Below are positions 1 to 8,230 of a stretch of 64,000 nt of DNA, in pieces. The translations under genes and the position numbers were made by a program. Within the stretch, counting starts at the first letter, position 1, and each line of letters starts with the position of its first letter. The notes below the pieces were generated by a model. The model ran no database searches. It was not told the origin of the DNA and saw nothing but the letters and a program-made list of their open reading frames with translations. Source of the DNA: MADRE3 sp963718195 (GTDB lineage: Bacteria > Desulfobacterota > Desulfobulbia > Desulfobulbales > Desulfocapsaceae); assembly GCA_963718195.1 (NCBI GenBank), contig CAVQYQ010000005.1:62001-126000 (forward strand), written 5' to 3'.

Positions 1-985
1 CAGATGGTACCAGTTGTATTGGTATTGATCCGGTGGGTTCAAGCTTGTGAACATCAGCCTGTTTCCTGATGCTGGCAACGTCTTTTGCGATGTCTCCGCT
101 TCGGTTACCCTGATCCTCAGCTTCGAGGAACCAGTCACTGATGAACGTACCTGCAAGACTTTCAACAACCGGTCCGGTAATCCTGAGCATGATATCGACC
201 CATTGGCCAACGCCATGATCCTGTTTGAAAAAACGTGGATCCACCATGTTTTGACTACCGGTGTAGGCGATTTCACCATCAATAACGACGATCTTACGAT
301 GGTTACGGATATCGATTCTCTTGAAAATGGCACTGAACAGGCCCCCGGGAAGTGATTCCCTGATTTTAATACCTGCCGCCTTGAGTTGACTGCAGCGCGG
401 ACTCCTGAAGAAATCACGACCGCCGATCGCGTCAACAAGAATCCGGCAGGTAACCCCCCTTTTAACCGCTTCAATCAGTGCATTCTCAACCTCGGTAACC
501 TTACCGCCTTCATACCATATATAAAATTGCAGGTGGCAGGTTGAGGTGGCTTGATTTATATCAGCAATGATGGCGTCAATGATTTCATCTGGAGTCTCGA
601 TAATCTCCAGGTGGTTTCCGTTGAGCGCAGGTATGCCAATCAGGGTTTCTGCTTGACGATGCAGCGGGTCACATTTATCGCTCATTAATTTCCAATCAAC
701 AGGCGCCCGCTCCTTGAGTGTGTTTAACCAGTACTGGTAGTGTTTCTGGTTATCGCGTGTTCGTGCCGTCCGCCTCTCTGATAAACGGTTTTCACCAAAA
801 AGCAGGTAGAGAAAGGCTCCGAGAAAGGGCAGCAGGAGAATAATGATCAACCATGCGAAGGTCGTGCCGTGTGGCCGTTTTCTGAGAATAGCCCGGATGG
901 ATAGGGTAATCCGAATGGCCAGGTCGGTCAAAAAGACTATTGTTGGGATGATGCCGAATGTCCAGTGATATTCTTCAGGCGTCAT
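1..985 (-). CDS. cls: Cardiolipin synthase (phospholipase D family), 3' end cut by window
   Basis: The minus-strand frame stays open from the ATG at 985 to the window edge, giving 328 N-terminal residues. It starts MTPEEYHWTFGIIPTIVFL and has two hydrophobic segments (about residues 9-30 and 41-65), matching the membrane anchor of Cls. The first HxKxxxxD phospholipase D motif is visible as HRKIVVIDG near residue 229, after a QFYIWYEGG stretch typical of the family. The second motif should lie in the missing part (full Cls is roughly 480 residues). Known role: condenses two phosphatidylglycerols into cardiolipin at the inner membrane. It is transcribed away from argJ, so 986-1204 is a divergent promoter region. 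Confidence 0.9.
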   Translation of the reverse strand, partial: MTPEEYHWTFGIIPTIVFLTDLAIRITLSIRAILRKRPHGTTFAWLIIILLLPFLGAFLYLLFGENRLSERRTARTRDNQKHYQYWLNTLKERAPVDWKLMSDKCDPLHRQAETLIGIPALNGNHLEIIETPDEIIDAIIADINQATSTCHLQFYIWYEGGKVTEVENALIEAVKRGVTCRILVDAIGGRDFFRSPRCSQLKAAGIKIRESLPGGLFSAIFKRIDIRNHRKIVVIDGEIAYTGSQNMVDPRFFKQDHGVGQWVDIMLRITGPVVESLAGTFISDWFLEAEDQGNRSGDIAKDVASIRKQADVHKLEPTGSIPIQLVPS

Positions 986-1204
986 TTGTTTCTAGCATTG
1001 CATGAATGTGTTTTTGTTGTAGATTAAATACATTTTCAGAAGCTATAATAATGTTTGAATTGAGGCTTCGGTAATTTGCTGATTTTGGTGTCGGTGGTTA
1101 CTCATTTACTCAGTGGAATTTTATTTGAGGAAAAGTGAACTCACCCTGAGCAAATCAGTGGTACAGATATACAGTACTAACCTAGGATTATACTGGATTT
1201 CATC

Positions 1205-2389
1205 ATGATAATAAACGGATTTTCTCTATCGGCAGTTCCCGCTGGTATCAAATACCAGGATCGACTTGATCTCGGACTTATTTACAGTGATTCTCCAGCA
1301 GTGACAGCAGGTGTCTTCACCACAAGTCTGATCAAGGCCGCACCCGTTGTTCTTGATATGGAACGGTTGAAACTGGGCAGGGCCCAGGCGATTCTTGTTA
1401 ACAGCGGCTGTGCCAACGCCTGCACCGGTAAGGAAGGGATGCAGGCTGCCCTTGAAACGAGCAGGATGGCTGCAGAACAGCTGGGTATTCCCGAGGATAT
1501 GGTTCAAGTATCATCAACAGGGGTAATTGGGGCTCCGCTGAATGTAAAAGCATTTAGTGACCATATCAAGACACTTGTTGATGGGCTCAAGCCTGATAAA
1601 TTCGAGGATGTTGCCCAGGCAATCATGACCACTGACACGACTTCAAAAACTGTTTACAGGACAACTCAAATTGGCGGTCGCGAAGTAAAATTTATGGGCA
1701 TGGCCAAGGGGTCCGGAATGATCATGCCCAATATGGCGACGATGCTCTGTTTTGTCCTGACAGATGCCCGGATTTCATTTATTGAGTTGAATGAAACCCT
1801 GAAGAACAGCGTCAAGCATACCTTTAACCGGATTACCGTAGATGGCGATACTTCCACCAATGATATGGTTCTGGTTATGGCAAATGGTGCAGCAGAGAAC
1901 CCATGGATTGATGACATAGACCATGCCGATTGCAGCGCGTTTCAAGATACCCTGGAGGAGATTCTAAAAGAACTGGCCTTGAAAATTGTGATGGATGGCG
2001 AGGGTGCCACCAAATGTATCACTATCAGGGTTTGTGGGGCAAAAGAAGATAAAGATGCAGAAATTATTGCCCGTACCGTCGCCAATTCTAATTTAGTAAA
2101 AACCGCATTTTTTGGCGAAGATGCCAATTGGGGAAGAATTATTGCCGCGGCCGGACGGGCAGGTGTACGTTTTAATCCGGACAAAGTTGATATCGCTTTT
2201 GGTGATGTTGTCATTGTTCGGAATGGTCGCGGGCTTGGCGCTGAGGCTGAAGAAGCTGCCACCAGAGTTATTAAGGAGAGTAAATTTGCGGTTTGCCTTG
2301 ATTTAAAAGACGGGGCAGGATGTGAAGAGATCCATACATGCGATTTCTCAGTTGATTATGTCAAAATAAATGCTGATTACAGGTCCTGA
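1205..2389 (+). CDS. argJ: Glutamate N-acetyltransferase / amino-acid acetyltransferase ArgJ
   Basis: A 394-residue protein, full length for ArgJ. The enzyme moves the acetyl group from N-acetylornithine to glutamate, the recycling step of arginine synthesis; bifunctional forms also use acetyl-CoA. The autoprocessing site is seen as KGSGMIMPNMATML, with the nucleophilic threonine at residue 179, which splits the chain into alpha and beta subunits. VNSGCANACTG near the N-terminus and the late DANWGRI motif are also typical. No strong Shine-Dalgarno sequence precedes the ATG. The CHAD gene starts one base after this stop, so the two may be co-transcribed. Whether it is mono- or bifunctional cannot be read from sequence. 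Confidence 0.96.
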   Translation: MIINGFSLSAVPAGIKYQDRLDLGLIYSDSPAVTAGVFTTSLIKAAPVVLDMERLKLGRAQAILVNSGCANACTGKEGMQAALETSRMAAEQLGIPEDMVQVSSTGVIGAPLNVKAFSDHIKTLVDGLKPDKFEDVAQAIMTTDTTSKTVYRTTQIGGREVKFMGMAKGSGMIMPNMATMLCFVLTDARISFIELNETLKNSVKHTFNRITVDGDTSTNDMVLVMANGAAENPWIDDIDHADCSAFQDTLEEILKELALKIVMDGEGATKCITIRVCGAKEDKDAEIIARTVANSNLVKTAFFGEDANWGRIIAAAGRAGVRFNPDKVDIAFGDVVIVRNGRGLGAEAEEAATRVIKESKFAVCLDLKDGAGCEEIHTCDFSVDYVKINADYRS

Positions 2390-2390
2390 T

Positions 2391-3968
2391 ATGTTACCCA
2401 TACAAAATTCAAAGTACTTGATCAGTTCTCACCTTGATTCCGACAAGATCCTCAGGAAGCTGAAAAAAACTCACCAGATGCAAGAAGCAGGGAGAGATAT
2501 CCGTGAGGAGCACTATTTTGACACCTTCGACTGGCGGCTTTATCGTAAAAAACTGTTGTTCAGTATCTCCAAAAACCGTTTATATCTGAGAAAATTCAAC
2601 GGTACCTGTGTTCATGAAGCAAATGGCAGGAAAAGACCAAAATTGTTTTGCTGGGATATGGACGATGCGCAAATGGCGCAATTACTGGACAAATATATCC
2701 AGATGAGGGCGCTCTGTCCGACGGTCTCACTTCGTGTTGACAATCGATATTTCAAAGTGCTTAATCGAGACAGAAAAACTGTCGTTCGGATTACATTCAC
2801 CAAGGCTGTAGCCTGGAATGGTGCTGCGGAAACGGATCTTCCCGAAGGTATTGCAGTCTCCGGCCTGCGAGGATATGAAAAATCGTATGAAAAACTTCTG
2901 GGGTCTCTAGCGTCACATGGTTTGCTGCCAATGAAGCAAGAGACGGACATGATTGATCGTGCCTATTCTATAACCGAGCGCAAACCACTCGATTATGGTT
3001 CCAAATTTCGTGTTAAACTTGATCCGGCCATACAAATCGGCACAGCAGTCTCGACGATTTGTCTTGAGCTGGTAGCGTCAATGGAGCTCAATTACGCAGG
3101 GGTTTGCAATGACGTAGACAGTGAATTCCTCCACGATTTTCGGATTGCAATACGCAGGACCAGGTCCCTGATGTCACTGTTGAGAAAAGTTCTGCCCCGG
3201 GAGCAACTCCACTTTTTTGAAACTGAATTCAAGTGGCTGGGAGGTGTGACAGGTCCGGTTAGAGATATAGATGTCTATTTGTTGAGGAAGCAATCGTATC
3301 TGGGTCTGCTGCCGAAGTCATTGCGCGGTGGGCTGACTCTTTTTTTCGAGCAGCTGGCCAGTCAGCGAAGTGATGAGCTTTCTCTGTTACGCAAACATCT
3401 CAGCTCAGAGCGCTATCTGGATCTTATGGAAAAATGGCGCATTTTCCTCACCGATCCGAACTCTGAACTTTTTAAAGAGATCAGGAAGAAACCGTGTCTG
3501 AGTCTCGTCAACAAAATTATCAGGAAGCGATTTGATCGATTTATTACCGATGGTGACCAGATCAGCGATAAGACAGATGATGAGCAGCTCCACAAGCTTC
3601 GAATTAAGGGGAAAAAATTCAGATACTTACTTGAGTTTTTCCGCTCGTTTTACGGCGGCAGGGAAATTGATCTGTTTTTAAAACATATGAAGAAAGTTCA
3701 GGACAACCTCGGTGATTTTAACGATCTGTCAGTCCAGATAGCAGTGCTTAACGAAAAACTAGAGCGGCTCAAAGCGCGAAATAAGCAGACCATTCTGCTG
3801 GCTGCAGCTCTTGGCAGCCTGATTACCAGGCTGAAACAGGAACATCGTCAGGTACGCGGGAAGTTTACCGCAACATATCAAGAATTTAGTACTGAAGAGA
3901 ACAGGGATTTAATGGGTAAACTGACAACTCTTCACTCATCACGTATGCCAGTAAAGAGAAAACAATGA
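2391..3968 (+). CDS. CHAD-domain protein with divergent CYTH-like N-terminus
   Basis: A 525-residue protein read from the ATG at 2391, one base after the argJ stop; an in-frame ATG at 2370 would overlap argJ by 20 bases and lacks a ribosome site. The N-terminal 200 residues resemble a CYTH domain (YFDTFDWRLYRKKLLF) but the classical ExExK triphosphate motif is not evident. The C-terminal half is an alpha-helical CHAD domain with its conserved basic and histidine helices: FLHDFRIAIRRTRSLMSLL near residue 245 and LHKLRIKGKKFRYLLEFF near 396. CHAD domains bind polyphosphate and can localise to polyphosphate granules. It overlaps the downstream ParA-type gene by ATGA. Function inferred: polyphosphate-binding scaffold; catalytic activity of the CYTH part is doubtful. 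Confidence 0.85.
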   Translation: MLPIQNSKYLISSHLDSDKILRKLKKTHQMQEAGRDIREEHYFDTFDWRLYRKKLLFSISKNRLYLRKFNGTCVHEANGRKRPKLFCWDMDDAQMAQLLDKYIQMRALCPTVSLRVDNRYFKVLNRDRKTVVRITFTKAVAWNGAAETDLPEGIAVSGLRGYEKSYEKLLGSLASHGLLPMKQETDMIDRAYSITERKPLDYGSKFRVKLDPAIQIGTAVSTICLELVASMELNYAGVCNDVDSEFLHDFRIAIRRTRSLMSLLRKVLPREQLHFFETEFKWLGGVTGPVRDIDVYLLRKQSYLGLLPKSLRGGLTLFFEQLASQRSDELSLLRKHLSSERYLDLMEKWRIFLTDPNSELFKEIRKKPCLSLVNKIIRKRFDRFITDGDQISDKTDDEQLHKLRIKGKKFRYLLEFFRSFYGGREIDLFLKHMKKVQDNLGDFNDLSVQIAVLNEKLERLKARNKQTILLAAALGSLITRLKQEHRQVRGKFTATYQEFSTEENRDLMGKLTTLHSSRMPVKRKQ

Positions 3969-4714
3969 AAATTCTAGCCGTGTACAGTAGCAAGGGGGGG
4001 GTCGGAAAGACCGCAACATCAGTTAATCTTGCCTATGCTGCTCTGCAGACCGGCCAGCGTGTACTGCTGTGTGATATGGATTCCCAAGGAGCAGCCTCTT
4101 ACTATTACCGGATAAAACCCAAGAAGAAGTTCAACCGATCGCGATTGTTGAGCGGTTCATATTTTCGGTTTATAAGGGCAACCGATTTTGTCGGACTCGA
4201 TCTGTTACCTGCCCATTTTTCTTTCAGGAATCTCGATATCGCCTTGAAGAAAGGGGAAAATGAAAAGAACAGAAAAATTCTCTACGGTCTGTTGAAACCA
4301 CTTGAGAGCGAGTACGATAGTATCATCCTGGATTGTCCTCCCAACCTGACCCTGCTCTCGGAAAATATTATCACGGCAGCGGATTGTGTTATCACACCGG
4401 TTGTTCCGACAACGCTCTCTGTGCTGGCGCTTAACCAGCTCTTGAAGCTCTTTAAAAAAGTAGACTGTGAGAAACGTAAGATTCTTGCCTTTTTTTCAAT
4501 GGTGGAACGTCGCAAGAACATGCACCGTGGGGTCATGGAAAAATATGGTCGATATCCGATTTTCATGAAGAACTATATCCCGTATAGTGCTGAAATTGAA
4601 AAAATGGGGCTGTATCGTAAACCTGTCGGGGCAGTTGGCAGCGGACTTTCTGCCAGTGCCAACGCCTATAAAAATCTATGGTCCGAGATTCAAAAGAGGA
4701 GACTCAGTGGATGA
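3965..4714 (+). CDS. ParA/MinD-family P-loop ATPase
   Basis: A 249-residue ParA-type ATPase. It begins MKILAVYSSKGGVGKTATSV, the deviant Walker A box with the signature lysine, followed by LLCDMDSQGAASYY (switch region) and IILDCPPNLTLLSEN (Walker B). There is no N-terminal DNA-binding extension, as in Soj/McdA-like orphans. It overlaps the CHAD gene by ATGA at 3965 and the SixA gene by ATGA at 4711, so the products are probably made in set ratios. No parB or parS lies beside it, which argues against plasmid or chromosome partition. Positioning a cargo bound by the CHAD protein is an inference by analogy with McdA and other cargo-positioning ParAs. Confidence 0.9.
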   Translation: MKILAVYSSKGGVGKTATSVNLAYAALQTGQRVLLCDMDSQGAASYYYRIKPKKKFNRSRLLSGSYFRFIRATDFVGLDLLPAHFSFRNLDIALKKGENEKNRKILYGLLKPLESEYDSIILDCPPNLTLLSENIITAADCVITPVVPTTLSVLALNQLLKLFKKVDCEKRKILAFFSMVERRKNMHRGVMEKYGRYPIFMKNYIPYSAEIEKMGLYRKPVGAVGSGLSASANAYKNLWSEIQKRRLSG

Positions 4715-5223
4715 AACATCTCTATTTAATCCGCCATGCCAAATCCAGCTGGTCTGATCCTCGTCTTGCCGACTTTGACAGACCGCTCAACAAGCGGGGT
4801 AAAAGAGATGCTCCTTTCATGGGTCAGCGTCTCGCCGCCACGTCAACTAATTTTGACCTGATCGTCTCAAGCGGGGCAAAACGTGCCCGCAAAACAGCCC
4901 GGCTCTTGGCTCGGGAAATAAATTATCCAAAAGAAGCCATTGTTTATCAAAATGATATATACACCTCCAATCTCTTCACCTTGCTCTCGGTTATTAAAAA
5001 AACCGGGAACCAGATCAACGCTCTGGCGCTCGTCGGACACAACCATGTAATCACTGAATGTGCAGAATGGTTGAGTGGTGAACATCTTGTAAATATTCCC
5101 ACCAGCGGTATTGCTGCAATACGGTTTGAGATTGATGCATGGGAAAAAGTTGATCGGGAGGCCGGAACCCTTGTGTTTTTTGATTATCCCAAGCTCCATG
5201 CTGCACCGGGCGGCGGCGGATGA
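4711..5223 (+). CDS. sixA: SixA-type phosphohistidine phosphatase (histidine phosphatase superfamily)
   Basis: A 170-residue protein beginning MKHLYLIRHAKSSWSDP: the RHA motif holds the histidine that is phosphorylated during catalysis, and the second histidine is in LALVGHNHVITE. The DFDRPLNKRGKRDAP stretch is typical of SixA. The ATG at 4711 was chosen because it overlaps the ParA stop (ATGA) and starts exactly at the domain; upstream in-frame codons add no recognisable sequence. SixA enzymes remove phosphate from phosphohistidine on phosphotransfer proteins. In this coupled set the substrate might be a phosphorylated histidine of a neighbour or a phosphate-rich ligand; this is speculation. 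Confidence 0.92.
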   Translation: MKHLYLIRHAKSSWSDPRLADFDRPLNKRGKRDAPFMGQRLAATSTNFDLIVSSGAKRARKTARLLAREINYPKEAIVYQNDIYTSNLFTLLSVIKKTGNQINALALVGHNHVITECAEWLSGEHLVNIPTSGIAAIRFEIDAWEKVDREAGTLVFFDYPKLHAAPGGGG

Positions 5224-6434
5224 AACCCGCGCCAATAGATCCTTCTGGCTACAATTCTTTCCGAACGGTCCTCCCAGCGCTGCTCTGTCTGACCATTATT
5301 TTCCTGAGCAATTTTTTATCCAGAATCATTTTTGCCCCATTTCTGCCGGTTATTGAACATGAGCTGGGAATTTCTCATACCGATTCGGGATCTTTTTTCC
5401 TCTTTATCTCTTCAGGCTACTTCCTGTCTATTCTCATGTCAGGTTTTGTCTCCTCCCTCATATCTCATAAACAGACCATTGTCTTATCGACTATCGCCAA
5501 TGGTACCATTCTCTGTCTGCTTTCTTTCACCGGGTCATTGTTGACCCTGAGAATCGGATTATTTTGTCTGGGTCTCAGTGCCGGTTTGTACCTGCCGTCG
5601 GGACTTGCGACGATATTGAGGGTCGTATCACCTGGTTATCTGGCACGCGGAATGGCCATACATGAACTTGCGCCCAATATCGGCTTTGTCCTGGTCCCTC
5701 TGATCTCAACACTTCTACTCAGCCACTTTTCATGGTCTCGAAGTCTTCTATTCATCGGCATTGCTCTGATCTCTATCGGGATTATCTATTACCTCAGCAA
5801 ATCACCGGCAACAGGCTATGGAAAGCGTCCTGATTTCTCATCCTGCGTAACGATCCTAAAGAACGGGGAGTTCTGGCTGCTGGTTCTGATGTTTACACTT
5901 GCCATTTGCAGCACCCTTGGGCTTTACACCATGCTGCCGCTATTTCTTGTGGCAGACCGAAATATTGACCTTACCCATGCGAATACTATCATTGCTCTTT
6001 CCAGGGTCAGTTCAGTCTTCATGCCACTTGTGGGCGGCTGGGCCGGTGATCGTTTTAGCCATCGTGGGGTGATGCTGATTGTTATTATCAGCGGCGGACT
6101 ATTGACGGTTCCCATGGGTTTTGTCAGCGGCAACCTCCTGCTGTTTTTCATCTTTCTTCAACCCATGGTTGCGGTATGCTTCTTCCCTTGCGCTTTTTCT
6201 GTTCTTACCAAGGCTGGCCGCAAGGGCGATGGAAACATGATCGTTTCTCTCTGCATACCGATAGCTTTTTTGGCCGGAGGGGGAGCAATTCCAACGCTGA
6301 TTGGACTTGTCGGGGATTATTACTCGCTCGCTCTCGGTTTTGCTCTGGCAGGCATGGCCAGCTGTTGTGGTGGTCTGCTGATCGCACTTTACTGGTATAA
6401 AACAAGGAGGGTTTCAGTCAATCGTAACATGTGA
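5220..6434 (+). CDS. Major facilitator superfamily transporter
   Basis: A 404-residue integral membrane protein with about 12 hydrophobic helices in two halves, the pattern of an MFS permease. The loop after helix 2 (FVSSLISHKQTIVLST) and the loop GGWAGDRFSHRGVMLIV in the second half match the MFS signature between helices 2-3 and 8-9. It starts with ATG overlapping the SixA stop (ATGA), ending the four-gene coupled set. Substrate cannot be named from sequence; the set suggests a phosphate-containing or anionic solute, but this is only inference. Confidence 0.88.
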   Translation: MKPAPIDPSGYNSFRTVLPALLCLTIIFLSNFLSRIIFAPFLPVIEHELGISHTDSGSFFLFISSGYFLSILMSGFVSSLISHKQTIVLSTIANGTILCLLSFTGSLLTLRIGLFCLGLSAGLYLPSGLATILRVVSPGYLARGMAIHELAPNIGFVLVPLISTLLLSHFSWSRSLLFIGIALISIGIIYYLSKSPATGYGKRPDFSSCVTILKNGEFWLLVLMFTLAICSTLGLYTMLPLFLVADRNIDLTHANTIIALSRVSSVFMPLVGGWAGDRFSHRGVMLIVIISGGLLTVPMGFVSGNLLLFFIFLQPMVAVCFFPCAFSVLTKAGRKGDGNMIVSLCIPIAFLAGGGAIPTLIGLVGDYYSLALGFALAGMASCCGGLLIALYWYKTRRVSVNRNM

Positions 6435-6446
6435 TAAAACGATATC

Positions 6447-6677
6447 ATGACAAAAGAGCAAAATAAAAGGCTATCATTAACGGTATCGTGCCGATCCTGC
6501 ATAAACTATTATATTACTCACGATTCTGGTGCACCGTATGGTTGCAGGGCGCTTGGCTTTAAAAGCAGAAAAAATCCGGCAGCTGTTGTTTATGAATCAT
6601 CCGGGCTTCCGTGTCAACTCTTCAGGCATAATCAAAACAGGAGTTCTGGGGGATCGAGCAGCGGCTGGAAAGGGTGA
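6447..6677 (+). CDS. Small conserved Cys-containing protein, function unknown
   Basis: A 76-residue protein 12 bases after the MFS gene. It carries four cysteines in the pattern CxxC-(14)-C-(23)-C, in the segments CRSCINYYITHD, YGCRALGFKS and SSGLPCQLF. I recall short proteins with this C..C / GC..xGFKS / SSG..C..F layout in many Proteobacteria, without a described function; the spacing suggests a metal site. The tail after residue 60 (RNSSGG-type, low complexity) looks less conserved. No clear Shine-Dalgarno sequence precedes the ATG. It may share the upstream transcript. Confidence 0.65.
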   Translation: MTKEQNKRLSLTVSCRSCINYYITHDSGAPYGCRALGFKSRKNPAAVVYESSGLPCQLFRHNQNRSSGGSSSGWKG

Positions 6678-6976
6678 TTTCATCTATCACACCAGGGCAT
6701 CACCGACATCTTCTGCTTTTTCGGCCCAGAGGTCGGTTTATCATTTGTTCGTGAATGACCAAATGCACAAATATTCAATCTTGACCTACTATTTTTAGTT
6801 ATTTTCTGTATATTGACCGCAATACAAGGTATCTCATCTGTTCTCAGGGGTTACTTGAACCGGAAAAAATGGCTCGCGGTTATGGTCAAAGAAAATTTTC
6901 TCTGTCCCTGCTCTCGCCATAGGAAAAACAGAGACAAGACACTCTCAGTTATAAACATGGCTGCGTATCTGATGTT
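6678..6976. other. Intergenic region without recognised gene
   Basis: About 300 bases between the small Cys protein and avtA. Short open frames here show no coding character. Two TTGACC boxes occur (6781 and 6816) in an AT-rich patch and could be -35 elements for avtA, but neither has a well spaced -10, so no promoter is called. No terminator-type hairpin was seen. Confidence 0.5.
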
Positions 6977-8230
6977 ATGAGACTCTCCACATTCGGCACA
7001 AAGTTTACTTCCGAAGCCGGGATCCTTTCCCTGATGGATGATCTTGGCAGAACACTGGCAGGGAGCAGTGATCTCGTGATGATGGGTGGCGGAAATCCTG
7101 GTCATATTCCGGAGGTTCAGGAGTATTTTAAAGGTCGCCTGAAAAAACTTCTGGGTAATCATCAAAGATTTCAGGAACTGGTTGGTATATATGACCCTCC
7201 GCAGGGAAACCTGTCATTCATAGAGAGTTGTGCAACCCTGTTGAGAAATGAGTATGGCTGGGACATTGGTCCGGAAAATATCTGTCTGACAAATGGCAGC
7301 CAGAGCGGATTTTTCATGCTCTTCAATATGTTTGGCGGACACTATCCGGACGGCAGTTTCAAACATATCAGGCTCCCGCTTGCTCCGGAATATATAGGGT
7401 ACGCCGATCTTGGACTCAGTGAAAATCTGTTTCTTTCCACGAAACCAAAAATTGAGCTTCTTGATGACCGGATGTTCAAATACAGGGTCGATTTTGATCA
7501 GCTCAATGTTGGCTCTGAAACTGGAGCTATCTGTGTTTCAAGACCTACGAATCCGACGGGTAACGTGATAACCGACGATGAGGTTGAACGATTGCTGGAG
7601 ATTGCCGGCAGGTGCGGTATCCCGCTTATTCTAGATAACGCCTATGGTGTTCCTTTCCCGGGAATAATTCATACCAAGGCGACTCCGATGTGGGATAACA
7701 ATATAGTGAAATGCCTTTCACTCTCGAAATGTGGGCTGCCGTCTGTGCGTACAGGTATCATTATCGCCCGTGAAGAGATTATAAAGGCCGTCTCCTCGTT
7801 GAACGCCATAATGACGCTTGCTCCCGGGAGCTTTGGCGCCATGCTGGCCGACGATCTGATCAGGACCGGGAAAATTATTGAATTGGGAAAAACGGTTATC
7901 AAGCCGTTTTATAAAAGAAAAGTTACAAAGGCGATGGGTTGCATCAAGCGTGCCCTTGCAGGAACGCCATATCGTGTACATCTTCCTGAAGGGTCGATGT
8001 TTCTATGGCTCTGGTTTGAGAATCTACCTATTTCGAGCCGAGAACTCTATGAACGGTTGAAAAAACGCGGTGTTGTCGTGGTGTCAGGACATTATTTTTT
8101 TCCGGGACTGCAGGAACAGTGGCATCACACCCATGAATGTATCCGGTTGACATATGCCCAAAACGACGAGGAAGTGGCAAGAGGAATCGATCTCATTGGT
8201 GATGAGATCAGGAAGATTTATCAGTGTTAA
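6977..8230 (+). CDS. avtA: Valine--pyruvate aminotransferase AvtA
   Basis: A 417-residue PLP-dependent class I/II aminotransferase, the length of AvtA. It opens MRLSTFGTKFTSEAGILSLM and carries MMGGGNPGHIPEVQ, both typical of AvtA rather than other aminotransferases. The PLP-binding lysine is in KCLSLSKCGLPSVRTG, and the cofactor-phosphate loop is in ICLTNGSQSG. It interconverts 2-oxoisovalerate and alanine to valine and pyruvate in the cytoplasm. The ATG at 6977 lacks an obvious Shine-Dalgarno sequence. Its TAA stop overlaps the ATG of the MORN gene (TAATG), suggesting one transcript although no functional link is evident. Confidence 0.93.
   Translation: MRLSTFGTKFTSEAGILSLMDDLGRTLAGSSDLVMMGGGNPGHIPEVQEYFKGRLKKLLGNHQRFQELVGIYDPPQGNLSFIESCATLLRNEYGWDIGPENICLTNGSQSGFFMLFNMFGGHYPDGSFKHIRLPLAPEYIGYADLGLSENLFLSTKPKIELLDDRMFKYRVDFDQLNVGSETGAICVSRPTNPTGNVITDDEVERLLEIAGRCGIPLILDNAYGVPFPGIIHTKATPMWDNNIVKCLSLSKCGLPSVRTGIIIAREEIIKAVSSLNAIMTLAPGSFGAMLADDLIRTGKIIELGKTVIKPFYKRKVTKAMGCIKRALAGTPYRVHLPEGSMFLWLWFENLPISSRELYERLKKRGVVVVSGHYFFPGLQEQWHHTHECIRLTYAQNDEEVARGIDLIGDEIRKIYQC

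Noticed and set aside
3965..4714. Chromosome partition role for the ParA-type ATPase
   Set aside because: No ParB or parS beside it; the neighbouring genes point to another cargo.
6529..6798. 89-codon open frame overlapping the small Cys protein
   Set aside because: Out-of-frame shadow without family resemblance or ribosome site.
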